NCBI RefSeq assembly: GCF_014288115.1
Contig: NZ_JACOOK010000004.1
Span: 62,001-126,000 of the forward strand
Reading direction: 5' to 3'
DNA: 64,000 bases
DNA from: Alistipes_A hominis
Lineage (GTDB): Bacteria > Bacteroidota > Bacteroidia > Bacteroidales > Rikenellaceae
The position numbers and the translations under genes were made by a program. The first letter of the stretch is position 1. Each line of letters opens with the position of its first letter. The notes under the pieces are model-generated. The model did no database searches. It worked only from the letters and a program-made list of their open reading frames with translations, and was not told the DNA's origin. Below, piece by piece: positions 53,487 through 62,616 of this stretch.

Positions 53487-54167
53487 ATGCGCTACTTGCT
53501 GCGGTTGGTAGTTTATCTGTCGCTGTTTTTCGTGACCTATTCGGTTTGCTCGGTGCTGTTGCTTCGGGCGGTGCCGGTAACGGTCACGCCGCTGAAGGTG
53601 CTCCGTTTCTTCGAGAATTTCACGCAGGACGGTTTTTCAGTGCATTCAAATTGGGTGCCATTCGACCGGATCAATCCGTCGGTCGTACAGGCGGTAATCG
53701 CCACCGAGGATAATAATTTCGCTACGCACAACGGTTTCGACTGGGAGGCGATCAACCAGGCGCTCGACGAGAACCGCGAGGGTAAGCGCCTCCGCGGCGG
53801 AAGCACCATTTCGCAGCAAACGGCCAAGAACGTTTTCTGCTTTCCTTCGCGCACCTGGCTGCGAAAGGGGTTCGAGGCTTATTACACCGTGCTGATCGAG
53901 TGCTGCTGGAGCAAACGCCGTATCATGGAAACCTACCTGAATGTCATCGAGACCGGCCGGAACATGTACGGGGTTGAAGCTCCCGCCCGCGAGGTGTATG
54001 GTAAGAGTGCCAAAGAACTGAACCGTTACGAGGCGTCGATGATCGCCACCGTGCTGCCGAATCCGCTGCGGATGCGGCTGCAGAATCCTTCGAACTACAT
54101 GGTGCGCCGCGCCGCCCGCGTGCGTACCCTGATGAACATGGTCGGCGAGGTCGATCTGGGCCGGTGA
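53487..54167 (+). CDS. mtgA: Monofunctional biosynthetic peptidoglycan transglycosylase
   Basis: MtgA polymerises lipid II into glycan strands at the inner membrane. The 226-aa GT51 protein has one N-terminal membrane anchor (YLLRLVVYLSLFFVTYSVCSVLLL). Its signature motifs are VIATEDNNFATHNGFD (catalytic Glu), RLRGGSTISQQTAKNVF, KRRIMETYLNVIETG and YEASMIATVLPNP. There is no transpeptidase domain. The start is ATG 53487; a TTG two codons earlier is also possible. Confidence 0.95.
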   Translation: MRYLLRLVVYLSLFFVTYSVCSVLLLRAVPVTVTPLKVLRFFENFTQDGFSVHSNWVPFDRINPSVVQAVIATEDNNFATHNGFDWEAINQALDENREGKRLRGGSTISQQTAKNVFCFPSRTWLRKGFEAYYTVLIECCWSKRRIMETYLNVIETGRNMYGVEAPAREVYGKSAKELNRYEASMIATVLPNPLRMRLQNPSNYMVRRAARVRTLMNMVGEVDLGR

Positions 54168-54180
54168 GCCGCGCCGGATT

Positions 54181-54652
54181 TTATAGACCGCCGATAAAAT
54201 TTTTCAGTTCGCTTTTGCTTCCCGAAAATTTCAGCGTCGACAGCAGCGTGTTCCTGTTGGCGTCGAACGCCTCTTCCCGGATCATGTTCAGCAAGCCGGC
54301 CGAACTGCGCCCGGCCGATCGCCGGAACGTTCGAACAGGCCCGGCTACGGTTTTCGACGCTGATTTCGGTGACCTCGCGGCCCGAATGACGTACGATTTC
54401 TGAAAAAACGGGACTGCCGTCGCGTTTATTGTCGCCGTACCCGTCGTAGGCCTCGATCCGGCAGTCGCCGCTTTTCAGGTTGGCGATGAAACAACTGTTG
54501 GTGACGGACAAGACCCGCTCGCCGTTCAGGTAGATCGTTACGGGATTTGCCGGACTGACGATGCGGATTCCCCGCAGCGGACGCGCCGCCTGCGCAACGG
54601 AAACCGCCGGCAACAGGATCGACAGCGTCGGCAGGACTTTTACGGATTTCAT
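54181..54652 (-). pseudogene. Frameshifted DUF4476-like secreted protein
   Basis: The gene starts MKSVKVLPTLSILLPAVSVAQA (signal peptide) and continues with a PEGA-like beta segment (PVTIYLNGERVLSVTNSCFIANLKSGDCRIEAYD). The frame then breaks near 54293. Downstream, a different frame reads LLNMIREEAFDANRNTLL and then STLKFSGSKSELKNFIGGL before a TAA at 54183. That tail is what DUF4476-type proteins carry (an LL..I..E.FD pattern). Removing one A/T at 54293-54294 restores CGG CTG CTG AAC ATG and a continuous protein of about 156 aa. So there is a one-base insertion; a real pseudogene or a sequencing error cannot be told apart here. It is convergent with mtgA. Confidence 0.75.
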
Positions 54653-54774
54653 GATTTCCGAATAGAATTCGTTAGTACTTGTATGATACGGCCCTACGCA
54701 TACAAAACTAATCATTTCTGTGGAATATGCAATATATTATAGGTGAGATTGCGGATTTTTCGGTTGAAATTCGG

Positions 54775-54782
54775 TATCTTTG
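54775..54782 (+). promoter_or_regulatory. -7 promoter box for the MATE gene
   Basis: TATCTTTG lies 51 bp before the ATG at 54833 and rules out the upstream in-frame ATG at 54743. Confidence 0.6.
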
Positions 54783-54832
54783 TCCTGTCTCGGCCGTCCT
54801 CTCCGGAACGGCGTATCAGAAAAAAACGAAAT

Positions 54833-56200
54833 ATGGCAGTGCAGATGGATCAAGCGACGGCCCGGCTCGGGTCGGAGCGCGTAGGGAAGTTATTACTCGA
54901 TTATTCCATTCCGGCGGTGATCGGGATGGTGATGGCGTCGTTGTACAACATCGTCGACAGAATTTTTATCGGGCAGGGCGTGGGCCCGTTGGCGATTTCG
55001 GGGCTGGCGTTGACTTTCCCGCTGATGACGCTCGTGATGGCGATCGGTACGCTGGTCGGCGTTGGCGCGTCGGCTCGGATATCCATCGTGCTGGGAATGA
55101 ATGATGTGCGTTGGGCGCGTAATATCCTGGGGAACGCTTTCGTGCTGACGTTTTTGTTTTCGGCGGTGCTGATTACTTTTTCGATGCTCTACTTGGACGA
55201 TATCCTGTTGGCGTTCGGCGGCAGCGCGCAGACGATCCCGTATGCGAAGGATTACCTGCGGATCGTGATTCCGGGGAGCGTCCTGTCGAACCTCAGTTAC
55301 AGTTTCAGCGGGGTGATGCGGGCCACCGGTTATCCGCGCAAGTCGATGTACACGATTCTGATCGGCGTTGGGCTGAACGTGATCCTCGATCCGATCTTCA
55401 TTTTCGGATTGAATATGGGGATCGAGGGGGCGGCCGTCGCGACGGTCATCTCGATGTTTGTCAGCATGCTGTTCGTGATGAGTCACTTTTTCAACACCAA
55501 ACACCAGGTGCATTTCCGGGTCGGCTGCTTCCGGCCGAAAGCCCGGATCATCCGCAACATCGTTTCGATCGGCATGGCCCCGTTCCTGATGAACCTGGCG
55601 GCGAGCGTCGTCAACATCATTATGAACAACCAACTGGTGCGCGAAGGGGGCGACCTGGCGATCGGAGCATTCGGCATCATCAACAGCTTCGGTATGCTGA
55701 TCGTGATGTGCGTGCTCGGGCTTTGCCAGGGGATGCAGCCGATCGTCGGCTTCAATTACGGCGCCGGAAAACACAAACGGGTCAAAGATGTGCTGCTGCT
55801 GACGATCCGGATCGCCACGCTGATCGTTACGGTCGGTTTCCTCGCTTCCGAACTGTTTCCCCGCTGGCTCGTCAGGGCTTTTACCGACGATCCCGATCTG
55901 ACGGCTATGGCCGTGCACGGGATGCGGCTGGGGTACTGCCTGCTGTTTCTGGACGGTTTTCAGATCGTCGTTTCGGTATTCCTGCAGTCGATCAGCAAGG
56001 CTCAGAAGGCCGTTTTCATGGGGTTGTCCCGACAGGTGATTTTCCTGATCCCGGCGCTCTATTTCTTTTCGCGCTGGTTCGGCCTGACCGGAGTGTGGCT
56101 ATCGATCCCGGCCGCCGACCTGCTGGCGGCCGTTGTGGCGATTCTGTTCCTGCGCAGCGAAAGACGCGTATTTTATCCTTCTTCCGGCCGACGGGTATGA
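54833..56200 (+). CDS. MATE family Na+(H+)/multidrug exporter
   Basis: This 455-aa inner-membrane protein has 12 predicted helices in two homologous halves, as in MATE exporters of the DinF/MepA-like branch. Family features include DYSIPAVIGMVMASLYNIVDRIFIGQGVG at helix 1, GVGASARISIVLG, and the second-half GLCQGMQPIVGFNYGAGKHKRV. Typical substrates are cationic drugs. I chose MAVQMDQ at 54833 because the longer frame begins upstream of the promoter box. Confidence 0.92.
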   Translation: MAVQMDQATARLGSERVGKLLLDYSIPAVIGMVMASLYNIVDRIFIGQGVGPLAISGLALTFPLMTLVMAIGTLVGVGASARISIVLGMNDVRWARNILGNAFVLTFLFSAVLITFSMLYLDDILLAFGGSAQTIPYAKDYLRIVIPGSVLSNLSYSFSGVMRATGYPRKSMYTILIGVGLNVILDPIFIFGLNMGIEGAAVATVISMFVSMLFVMSHFFNTKHQVHFRVGCFRPKARIIRNIVSIGMAPFLMNLAASVVNIIMNNQLVREGGDLAIGAFGIINSFGMLIVMCVLGLCQGMQPIVGFNYGAGKHKRVKDVLLLTIRIATLIVTVGFLASELFPRWLVRAFTDDPDLTAMAVHGMRLGYCLLFLDGFQIVVSVFLQSISKAQKAVFMGLSRQVIFLIPALYFFSRWFGLTGVWLSIPAADLLAAVVAILFLRSERRVFYPSSGRRV

Positions 56201-56249
56201 TTGTTGCACGTTCGAAAATCCGTAAACGATTTTTAAACACATCAATCAC

Positions 56250-57002
56250 ATGGAAAAGTTCAATGTACAACCGGGCACGAAAGTGGCCCCCGACCGGTTT
56301 CATATCACCGTTATGGAGGAAGGGCCCTATCTGGTTTACGGACAGCCGCCACTGAAACAACAATTCATGTTGCCGAACCGCGAAGGCGAAATCTGGTATT
56401 ACAAGGCGGGCAAAGAGTATGCTACCCAAGACGAACCGACGGCGCTGTGCCGTTGCGGCGCGTCGAAGACCAAGCCGTACTGCGACGGTTCGCACGTGCA
56501 TACCGACTGGGACCCGTCGCTTACCGCATCGGAAGAACCGCTGCTGGATGAAGCCGAGTCGTTCGGCGGTCCGGAAGTGGCGTTGACCGATAACCGCGAG
56601 TATTGCGCTTTCGCCCGTTTCTGCGATGCGAAGGGGCAGGTGTGGAATCTGGTAGAGGAGGAGGGCGAACGCGCCCGCGACCTGACGATCCGCGAGGCGG
56701 ACCGTTGTCCGGCCGGACGTCTTTCGGCGTGGCTCGACGCCAGCCATCCGCACGAACCGCATTTCGAACCTTCGCTCGGCCTGTTGGAAGATCCGCAGCG
56801 CGGGTGCAGCGGCGCGTTGTGGGTGCGCGGCGGCATTCCGATTCAACGCGAAGACGGGTTTGTCTACGAGATCCGCAACCGGGTGACATTGTGCCGTTGC
56901 GGCCAGTCGTCCAACAAGCCGTACTGCGACGGGACGCACGCTTCGATGGGGTTTCGCGACGGATTGCCGGGAAAGCCCGAGCCGGACGGCGAAGAGTGGT
57001 AG
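56250..57002 (+). CDS. Protein with two CDGSH iron-sulfur domains
   Basis: This 250-aa protein carries two CDGSH [2Fe-2S] motifs: CRCGASKTKPYCDGSH (about 67-82) and CRCGQSSNKPYCDGTH (about 213-228). Each has the three-Cys, one-His ligand set. A middle region contains EYCAFARFCDAKGQVWNLV and DRCPAGRLSAW, which adds conserved Cys residues of the family. CDGSH clusters are redox- and pH-labile and act in electron or cluster transfer; the role of this bacterial two-domain form is unknown. It starts 49 bp after the MATE stop on the same strand and could be cotranscribed. Confidence 0.92.
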   Translation: MEKFNVQPGTKVAPDRFHITVMEEGPYLVYGQPPLKQQFMLPNREGEIWYYKAGKEYATQDEPTALCRCGASKTKPYCDGSHVHTDWDPSLTASEEPLLDEAESFGGPEVALTDNREYCAFARFCDAKGQVWNLVEEEGERARDLTIREADRCPAGRLSAWLDASHPHEPHFEPSLGLLEDPQRGCSGALWVRGGIPIQREDGFVYEIRNRVTLCRCGQSSNKPYCDGTHASMGFRDGLPGKPEPDGEEW

Positions 57003-57046
57003 GGTATTTCGAAAGCTTCGTCGCTGTTTTCGAAAATAATGTTTGT

Positions 57047-57075
57047 CGGAGGGAAATTTTTCCCTCCGTTTTTTT
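57047..57075 (+). terminator. Intrinsic terminator after the CDGSH gene
   Basis: A 9-bp stem (CGGAGGGAA / TTCCCTCCG) with a 4-nt loop is followed by seven T's. Confidence 0.93.
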
Positions 57076-57114
57076 ATGCCTGTCGAAATCGTTCGGAAAA
57101 TCCGCGAAAAATGG

Positions 57115-57122
57115 TAATTTTG
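57115..57122 (+). promoter_or_regulatory. -7 promoter box for the rhamnosidase gene
   Basis: TAATTTTG lies 58 bp before the start codon and just after the preceding terminator. Confidence 0.55.
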
Positions 57123-57180
57123 TCGAACTCCCCGATTTTATGACCGCGGGAGGATGCGGAAAACCTAAATAACCGAATTT

Positions 57181-59919
57181 ATGAAAAAACCGAGTGCAAA
57201 AGTTGCGGGCCTGCTATTGGCGGCCTGTCTGGTCGTTTCCGGCGCGTCGTCCGCGGCGCGCGGAAGCGCCGGAATCGTTCCCGGAAAGCTGACCTGCGAA
57301 TACCAGACCGACCCGTCGGTCGTAGACGCGCGGCATCCCCGCTTGTCGTGGATCAATACCGCTGCCGCAGGCCTTCGCGGCCAGGAGCAGCGGGCATACC
57401 AGATCGAGGTGGCCTCTACCGAAAAAGCGTTGCGGGACGGGACGGCCGATCTGTGGAACAGCGGGAAAGTAAAAAGTCCGCAGTCCACGCTGGTGAAATA
57501 TGCGGGAAAGCCGTTGCAGTCGCGCGAGACCTGCTGGTGGCGGGTGCGCGTGTGGGACGGGAAGGGCAACGTATCGGCGTGGAGCGAACCGGCCCGCTGG
57601 AATATGGGTATCCTCGATCCGTCGGAGTGGAAATGCCGCTGGATCGGCGCGCCGTGGCAGGGCGAGGAGTCGCTGGAGGCCCTGGGCAAGGATGTGCCGC
57701 CCCCGGCCCCGTTGCTGCGCAAGTCGTTCGGCGTGGATAAGGAGGTCGCTTCGGCTTACTTCTACGGAACCGGCCTCGGTTATTTCGAGTTGTATATGAA
57801 CGGCGAAAAGGTCGGCGACGACGTGTTGGCTCCGAACCAGACCAATTACGGCAAGCGTCCCGGGCTCGAAAAGCGCGGAATCCCGGTCGAGGATAATTTC
57901 AGGGAGTACCGGGTGATGTACGTCGGATACGACGTGACCGACCGGGTGCGCCGCGGCGAAAACGTGCTCGGAGCGATTCTCGGCAACGGTTTCTACAATG
58001 CGAAGATCCATTGGGTAATGGCGTTCGGGTCGCCCCGCTTTTTCGGGGAACTGCATATAACCTATGCGGACGGAACGCAGGACGTGGTATTGAGCGACGG
58101 GTCGTGGAAAGCGTCCGAAAGCGCGATCGTCTCCGACGGGGTCTATTCCGGCGAACAGTACGACGCCCGCCGCGAACAACCGGGGTGGTGCGCTCCGGGA
58201 TTCGACGACTCGGCCTGGCAGCCGGTCGCGTTGCGCAAAGCGCCGGAAGGGAAGCTCGTCGCGCAGAACGGTCCGCCCGACCGGGTGATGGAACGGCTTG
58301 AACCGGTGAAGATCGAAAAACTCGGCGATGGCCGTTATAAAGTGGATTTCGGCCAGGAAATTTCGGGTTGGCTGCATTTGAAAGATGTCCGGGGCGAATC
58401 CGGGCAGAAGATCGATATCCGTTATATCTGCGAATCGCCGGTCGGTTCGAACAGTTATACGATGAAGGGCGGCGGCCCCGAGTCGTACCACACCCGTTTT
58501 ACCTGGTACGTATTTCGCGAGGTGGAGCTCAGCGGCTGGCCCGGCGAACTGACCCCCGAACAGGTGACAGCCGAAGCGGTCTATTCGAACGTGGCTACTA
58601 CCGGACGTTTCGAATGTTCCAACCCGCTGTTCAATACGATTAACCGAATCTGGTGGCGCAGTCAGACCGATAACATGCACGGCGGCGTGGCCAGCGATTG
58701 CCCGCACCGCGAACGTTCGGCCTATACGGGCGACGGGCAGGTCGCGTGTGTGACGGTGATGCATAACCTTGATGCCGCGGCATTTTACAACAAGTGGATT
58801 CGCGACATGTGGGGGGCGCAGAATCCGGAGACGGGTTACGTGCCCAACGGCGCGCCGTGGCAGCCCGGCTGCGGCGGCGGCGTGGCGTGGGGAGCCGCGA
58901 TGAATATCATGCCGTGGGAATTCTACGTGCACTACGGCGACCGCGACCTGCTGGCCGGCAATTACGACGCGATGAAGGAGCAGATCCGTTTCATGCAGAA
59001 CTGGGTGGGCGACGACGGCGTCATGCTGATGCAAACGCCGAACCAGTGGATGAACCTCGGCGACTGGTGTCCGGCCTTCGATTTTCCGCCTGCGGAAATG
59101 GTGCATACGTTCTACCTGTGGCGTTGCGCCGATTACACGGCCCGCGCAGCCGAAGCGCTCGGCAAGACGGACGATGCAAAGGCCTACCGTGAGCTGGCCG
59201 ACCGGACGGCTGCCGCTTTCCACAAGCGTTTCTACGATCCGCAGAAAGGAACTTACGGCCGTTACGGAGGAAATATTTTCGCATTGCGGATCGGGGTTCC
59301 CGACGAATACCGCGACCGGGTAGTGGCGTCGCTCAGGCAGGATATTCTCGATAACGGAGGTCATCTGGATACCGGCATTTTCGGCACCCAGTTCTTCTTC
59401 GAGGTGCTGGCCGAGAACGGATTGGGCGAATTGGCTTACGAAGCGATGAACAAACGGGACTATCCGAGTTTCGGTCACTGGATCGACCAGGGCGCCACGA
59501 CGACTTGGGAACAGTGGAACGGCGAAAATTCGCGCAACCATCCGATGTTCGGCGGTTCACTGACCTGGTTCTACCGCAAACTGGCCGGCCTGAACGCCGA
59601 CCCGTCGCAGCCCGGTTACCGTCATATCGTGTTTCGCCCGCAGCCGGTATCGCAGATCGACTGGGCGAAGTACGCCACGGCGACTCCTTACGGGCAAGCG
59701 TCGGTCGACTGGAGCAAACGGGGCGGTCGGTTTACGATGACGGTCGAAGTGCCGGTAGGCTGTACGGCTACGGTGTGCGTACCGGATGCGAAAGCCCCTT
59801 CGGCCGTTCGCACGGACGGAACCGGTAAGAAAGACGGGAATATCGTTTATAACGGCATGAAGGACGATTACGCCGAATATACGGTGCGTTCGGGCAAATA
59901 TACCTTTACGGTGGAATAG
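57181..59919 (+). CDS. Secreted alpha-L-rhamnosidase (GH78)
   Basis: This 912-aa enzyme should release terminal alpha-L-rhamnose from plant glycosides, pectin side chains or host/bacterial glycans. It has a signal peptide (VAGLLLAACLVVSGASSAARG). An N-terminal Ig-like domain (40-150) is followed by the carbohydrate-binding Bac_rhamnosid_N domain (about 170-340) and a concanavalin-like domain (350-440). The (alpha/alpha)6 barrel (450-800) contains DCPHRERSAYTGDGQ and GATTTWEQWNG, which hold the acid and base Glu/Asp of GH78. A C-terminal beta-sandwich completes it. No SusC/SusD pair or regulator is adjacent, so it is not in a classic PUL. Confidence 0.93.
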   Translation: MKKPSAKVAGLLLAACLVVSGASSAARGSAGIVPGKLTCEYQTDPSVVDARHPRLSWINTAAAGLRGQEQRAYQIEVASTEKALRDGTADLWNSGKVKSPQSTLVKYAGKPLQSRETCWWRVRVWDGKGNVSAWSEPARWNMGILDPSEWKCRWIGAPWQGEESLEALGKDVPPPAPLLRKSFGVDKEVASAYFYGTGLGYFELYMNGEKVGDDVLAPNQTNYGKRPGLEKRGIPVEDNFREYRVMYVGYDVTDRVRRGENVLGAILGNGFYNAKIHWVMAFGSPRFFGELHITYADGTQDVVLSDGSWKASESAIVSDGVYSGEQYDARREQPGWCAPGFDDSAWQPVALRKAPEGKLVAQNGPPDRVMERLEPVKIEKLGDGRYKVDFGQEISGWLHLKDVRGESGQKIDIRYICESPVGSNSYTMKGGGPESYHTRFTWYVFREVELSGWPGELTPEQVTAEAVYSNVATTGRFECSNPLFNTINRIWWRSQTDNMHGGVASDCPHRERSAYTGDGQVACVTVMHNLDAAAFYNKWIRDMWGAQNPETGYVPNGAPWQPGCGGGVAWGAAMNIMPWEFYVHYGDRDLLAGNYDAMKEQIRFMQNWVGDDGVMLMQTPNQWMNLGDWCPAFDFPPAEMVHTFYLWRCADYTARAAEALGKTDDAKAYRELADRTAAAFHKRFYDPQKGTYGRYGGNIFALRIGVPDEYRDRVVASLRQDILDNGGHLDTGIFGTQFFFEVLAENGLGELAYEAMNKRDYPSFGHWIDQGATTTWEQWNGENSRNHPMFGGSLTWFYRKLAGLNADPSQPGYRHIVFRPQPVSQIDWAKYATATPYGQASVDWSKRGGRFTMTVEVPVGCTATVCVPDAKAPSAVRTDGTGKKDGNIVYNGMKDDYAEYTVRSGKYTFTVE

Positions 59920-59941
59920 CCCGGACGGTCGCGATCGACGG

Positions 59942-59971
59942 AAACGGAGGCATGTAAACGCCTCCGTTTTT
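59942..59971 (+). terminator. Intrinsic terminator after the rhamnosidase gene
   Basis: A 10-bp perfect stem (AAACGGAGGC / GCCTCCGTTT) with an 8-nt loop is followed by further T's. Confidence 0.9.
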
Positions 59972-60021
59972 GTATGGAGATAAAAATGAGGCGTTTATTC
60001 CGTCGATTGCGGAAATTTTAT

Positions 60022-60029
60022 TAAATTTG
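60022..60029 (+). promoter_or_regulatory. -7 promoter box for the tandem TIM-barrel genes
   Basis: TAAATTTG lies 37 bp before the first start codon. Confidence 0.55.
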
Positions 60030-60066
60030 AAATCAGAATATTCATAAAATACTAAAACTTAGACCG

Positions 60067-61290
60067 ATGAAAAAAATCTTCTTGCTGTCTCTATTGGCTG
60101 CCGGTCTGGCCGGATGTTGTAATTCCGGACAGAAGCAGGTGGCGGAACAGGCTGTCTGGCCGAAACTGCAGGCGACCGGCGAAATGCCGATCCTGGCTTG
60201 GCACAGCATCCCGTCCGACTGTACGACGCTCGAACGTTTCCGCGAAATGAAGGAAACCGGGATCACACACAGTTTTACCAGTTACCCCGATGCCGATGCG
60301 ATGCAGCGGGCGCTGGATACGGCGCAGGCGGCCGGCGTCAAACTGATCGTTTCGTGCCCGGAGCTCGAAAAGGAACCCGAAGCGACCGTGAAACGCTTTA
60401 TGAACCATCCGGCGACGGCGGGTTATTTCCTGCGCGACGAGCCGAACACCGAGTCGTTCGCCGAGCTGGGCCAGTGGGCGAAACGGATCCGCGCCACCGA
60501 CGACGCGCATTTCTGCTACCTGAACCTGCTGCCCACGTACGCTTCCCTGGAGGCGTTGAAAGCCGACAGCTACCGCGATTACGTGCACCGCTTCGATCAG
60601 GAGGTGCCGTTGCAGTTGCTGTCGTTCGACCATTATCCGGTCGTAGGCCGGACGCTGCGTCCGGATTATTACGAGAATCTGGAGATCTTCTCGGACGAAG
60701 CGCGCCTGGCCGGGAAACCGTTCTGGGCCTTCTCGCTGGCGACCGCGCACGATCCGTATCCGATCCCGGATCTGGCCCAGATGCGGTTGCAGATGTTCAG
60801 CAACCTGGCTTATGGGGCCCAGGGGTTGCAGTATTTTACTTACTGGACTCCGGGAAAGAACCCGAATTGGAATTTCCACCACGGGCCGATCGGTCTGGAC
60901 GGCAAGCGTACCGACGTCTATGACAAGGTGACGGAATTGAACCGTGAGATCAAGGCGCTTACCGGCGTGTTCCTCGGTGCGAAAGTGCTGTCCGTACGTC
61001 ATACCGGCGATACGATTCCGCAGGGAACTACTCCGTTGGCGGAGCTGCCCGCGTCGGTCAAGAAGCTGCAAACGACCGGAACCGGCGCCGTCGTTTCCGA
61101 ATTGCAGAACGGAGACAACCGGTTCCTGGTAATCGTCAACCGCGATTTCAACGACCGGATGCAATTGGATATCGAACTCGATCCGTCGGCGAAGCGGATT
61201 CTGAAAGACGGTTCGATCGTTCCGGCGTCGCTCTACTCTTCGACGTTGATGGTCGAGCCGGGGGATGCCGTAATTTATATGCTGCAATAG
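60067..61290 (+). CDS. Lipoprotein with glycoside-hydrolase-like TIM barrel, paralogue 1
   Basis: This 407-aa protein has a lipoprotein signal (LLSLLAAGLAGC). Residues 40-320 read like a TIM barrel of a retaining glycoside hydrolase of the GH-A type: ILAWHSIPS at strand 1, AGYFLRDEP with the D-E-P acid/base-type motif, LLSFDHYP, and QGLQYFTYWTP. The C-terminal 90 residues form a beta-sandwich (FLVIVNRDF...RILKDGSIV). I cannot place it in a numbered GH family. The next gene, 1 bp downstream, encodes a close paralogue. Confidence 0.72.
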   Translation: MKKIFLLSLLAAGLAGCCNSGQKQVAEQAVWPKLQATGEMPILAWHSIPSDCTTLERFREMKETGITHSFTSYPDADAMQRALDTAQAAGVKLIVSCPELEKEPEATVKRFMNHPATAGYFLRDEPNTESFAELGQWAKRIRATDDAHFCYLNLLPTYASLEALKADSYRDYVHRFDQEVPLQLLSFDHYPVVGRTLRPDYYENLEIFSDEARLAGKPFWAFSLATAHDPYPIPDLAQMRLQMFSNLAYGAQGLQYFTYWTPGKNPNWNFHHGPIGLDGKRTDVYDKVTELNREIKALTGVFLGAKVLSVRHTGDTIPQGTTPLAELPASVKKLQTTGTGAVVSELQNGDNRFLVIVNRDFNDRMQLDIELDPSAKRILKDGSIVPASLYSSTLMVEPGDAVIYMLQ

Positions 61291-61291
61291 G

Positions 61292-62500
61292 ATGAAAAGA
61301 GTACGGATAAATACGCTGTTGCTGTGTTGTGCCGCGACGCTGCTGGGGGCCGGAATCCTCGGCGCCCAGCCGAAGCTGCCGCAGAAGGAGATTCCGATCT
61401 TGGCCTGGTACGGCATTCCGGCCGACGAAGCTAAGGTGGAACGGTTCCAGGAGCTCAAGGACGCCGGATTTACCCTCAATTTCAGGGGGTATTCCAATGC
61501 GGACGAGGTCGTGAAGGCGCTCGATGCGGCCCAAAAAGTAGGGGTTAAGATAATCGCCGCCTGTCCCGAATTACGCAACGATACGGAGGCTACCGTGAAA
61601 CGCTTTATGAAACATCCGGCGTTGGCCGGATATTTCCTGCGCGACGAACCGCTCAGCAGCGATTTCCCCGCATTGGGCGAATGGGCCCGGAAGGTGCAGG
61701 CGGTCGATGACAAGCATTTTTGTTATTTGAACCTGTTCCCGAACGGCGGCAAGGAGCATCTCGATGCGCTGGGCGTTCAAAGTTACCGCGAGTACGTGTC
61801 GCGGTTCGATCGGGAGGTGCCGATGCAGTTCCTGTCGTTCGACCACTATCCGATCACGTACGACGGCATGAAGCCGGAATGGTACGAGAACCTCGAGGAG
61901 TTTTCGGACGAATCGAAAAAGGCCGGCAAGGATTTCTGGGCGTTCGCCATGGCTACCAAGCATTGGAAATACCCGCATCCGACCCTCGCCACGCTGCGGC
62001 TGCAGATGTTCAGCGACTTGGCTTACGGCGCACAAGGCCTGCAGTATTTCACTTACTGGACGCCCGTGAATTCGGAGGGTTTCGACTACGAGTTCGGACC
62101 GATCGGCCTGGACGGCAGGCGGACGGTCGCCTATGATCTGGTGCGGCAGGTGAACGGGGAGATCAAGGCGCTGTCGGGCGTTTTCGCCGGGGCGAAGGTC
62201 AAATGGGTGCGCCATACCGGCAAAACGATTCCGCGCGGTACGCAGCGGCTGACCAAGTTGCCCGAACCGGTCGACGTTCTCGAAACGGAAGGGTTGGGAG
62301 CCGTGATTTCGCTGCTGGAAAACGACGGTCGCACGTTCCTGGTGATCGTCAACCGCGATTATCAGCAGCCGATGAGGCTGATCTTCTCGGCCGATCCGTC
62401 CGTAAAACGTATTCTGAAAGACGGTTCGATCGTATCGGCCGGAGATTATACTCCGGCGATGAACGTCGATCCGGGCGATGTGGCGATCTATATGTGGTAA
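61292..62500 (+). CDS. Secreted glycoside-hydrolase-like TIM-barrel protein, paralogue 2
   Basis: This 402-aa protein aligns with its upstream neighbour over nearly the full length. Shared blocks are PILAW..IP, EATVKRFM.HPA.AGYFLRDEP, FLSFDHYP, LAYGAQGLQYFTYWTP, GPIGLDG.RT and RILKDGSIV. I judge the two to be clearly more than half identical by eye. Its signal sequence ends LGAGILGAQ, suggesting signal peptidase I cleavage, whereas the first copy is a lipoprotein; the copies may act at different places. The start ATG lies one base after the first copy's TAG. Confidence 0.72.
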   Translation: MKRVRINTLLLCCAATLLGAGILGAQPKLPQKEIPILAWYGIPADEAKVERFQELKDAGFTLNFRGYSNADEVVKALDAAQKVGVKIIAACPELRNDTEATVKRFMKHPALAGYFLRDEPLSSDFPALGEWARKVQAVDDKHFCYLNLFPNGGKEHLDALGVQSYREYVSRFDREVPMQFLSFDHYPITYDGMKPEWYENLEEFSDESKKAGKDFWAFAMATKHWKYPHPTLATLRLQMFSDLAYGAQGLQYFTYWTPVNSEGFDYEFGPIGLDGRRTVAYDLVRQVNGEIKALSGVFAGAKVKWVRHTGKTIPRGTQRLTKLPEPVDVLETEGLGAVISLLENDGRTFLVIVNRDYQQPMRLIFSADPSVKRILKDGSIVSAGDYTPAMNVDPGDVAIYMW

Positions 62501-62521
62501 CGTTTGTGCGTTCCGTTTTCG

Positions 62522-62551
62522 AAAAACCCGCTTCATCAGAAGCGGGTTTTT
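62522..62551 (+). terminator. Intrinsic terminator after the tandem genes
   Basis: A 12-bp perfect stem (AAAAACCCGCTT / AAGCGGGTTTTT) with loop CATCAG lies 22 bp after the stop. Confidence 0.93.
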
Positions 62552-62585
62552 CGTTTCGATCCGATGCCGTTCGAGGGTAAATTCT

Positions 62586-62593
62586 TATTTTTG
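62586..62593 (+). promoter_or_regulatory. -7 promoter box for the esterase gene
   Basis: TATTTTTG lies 15 bp before the first ATG (62608) and 24 bp before the second (62617), favouring a later start. Confidence 0.55.
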
Positions 62594-62616
62594 CCGACAA
62601 AATCGGAATGATCGGT

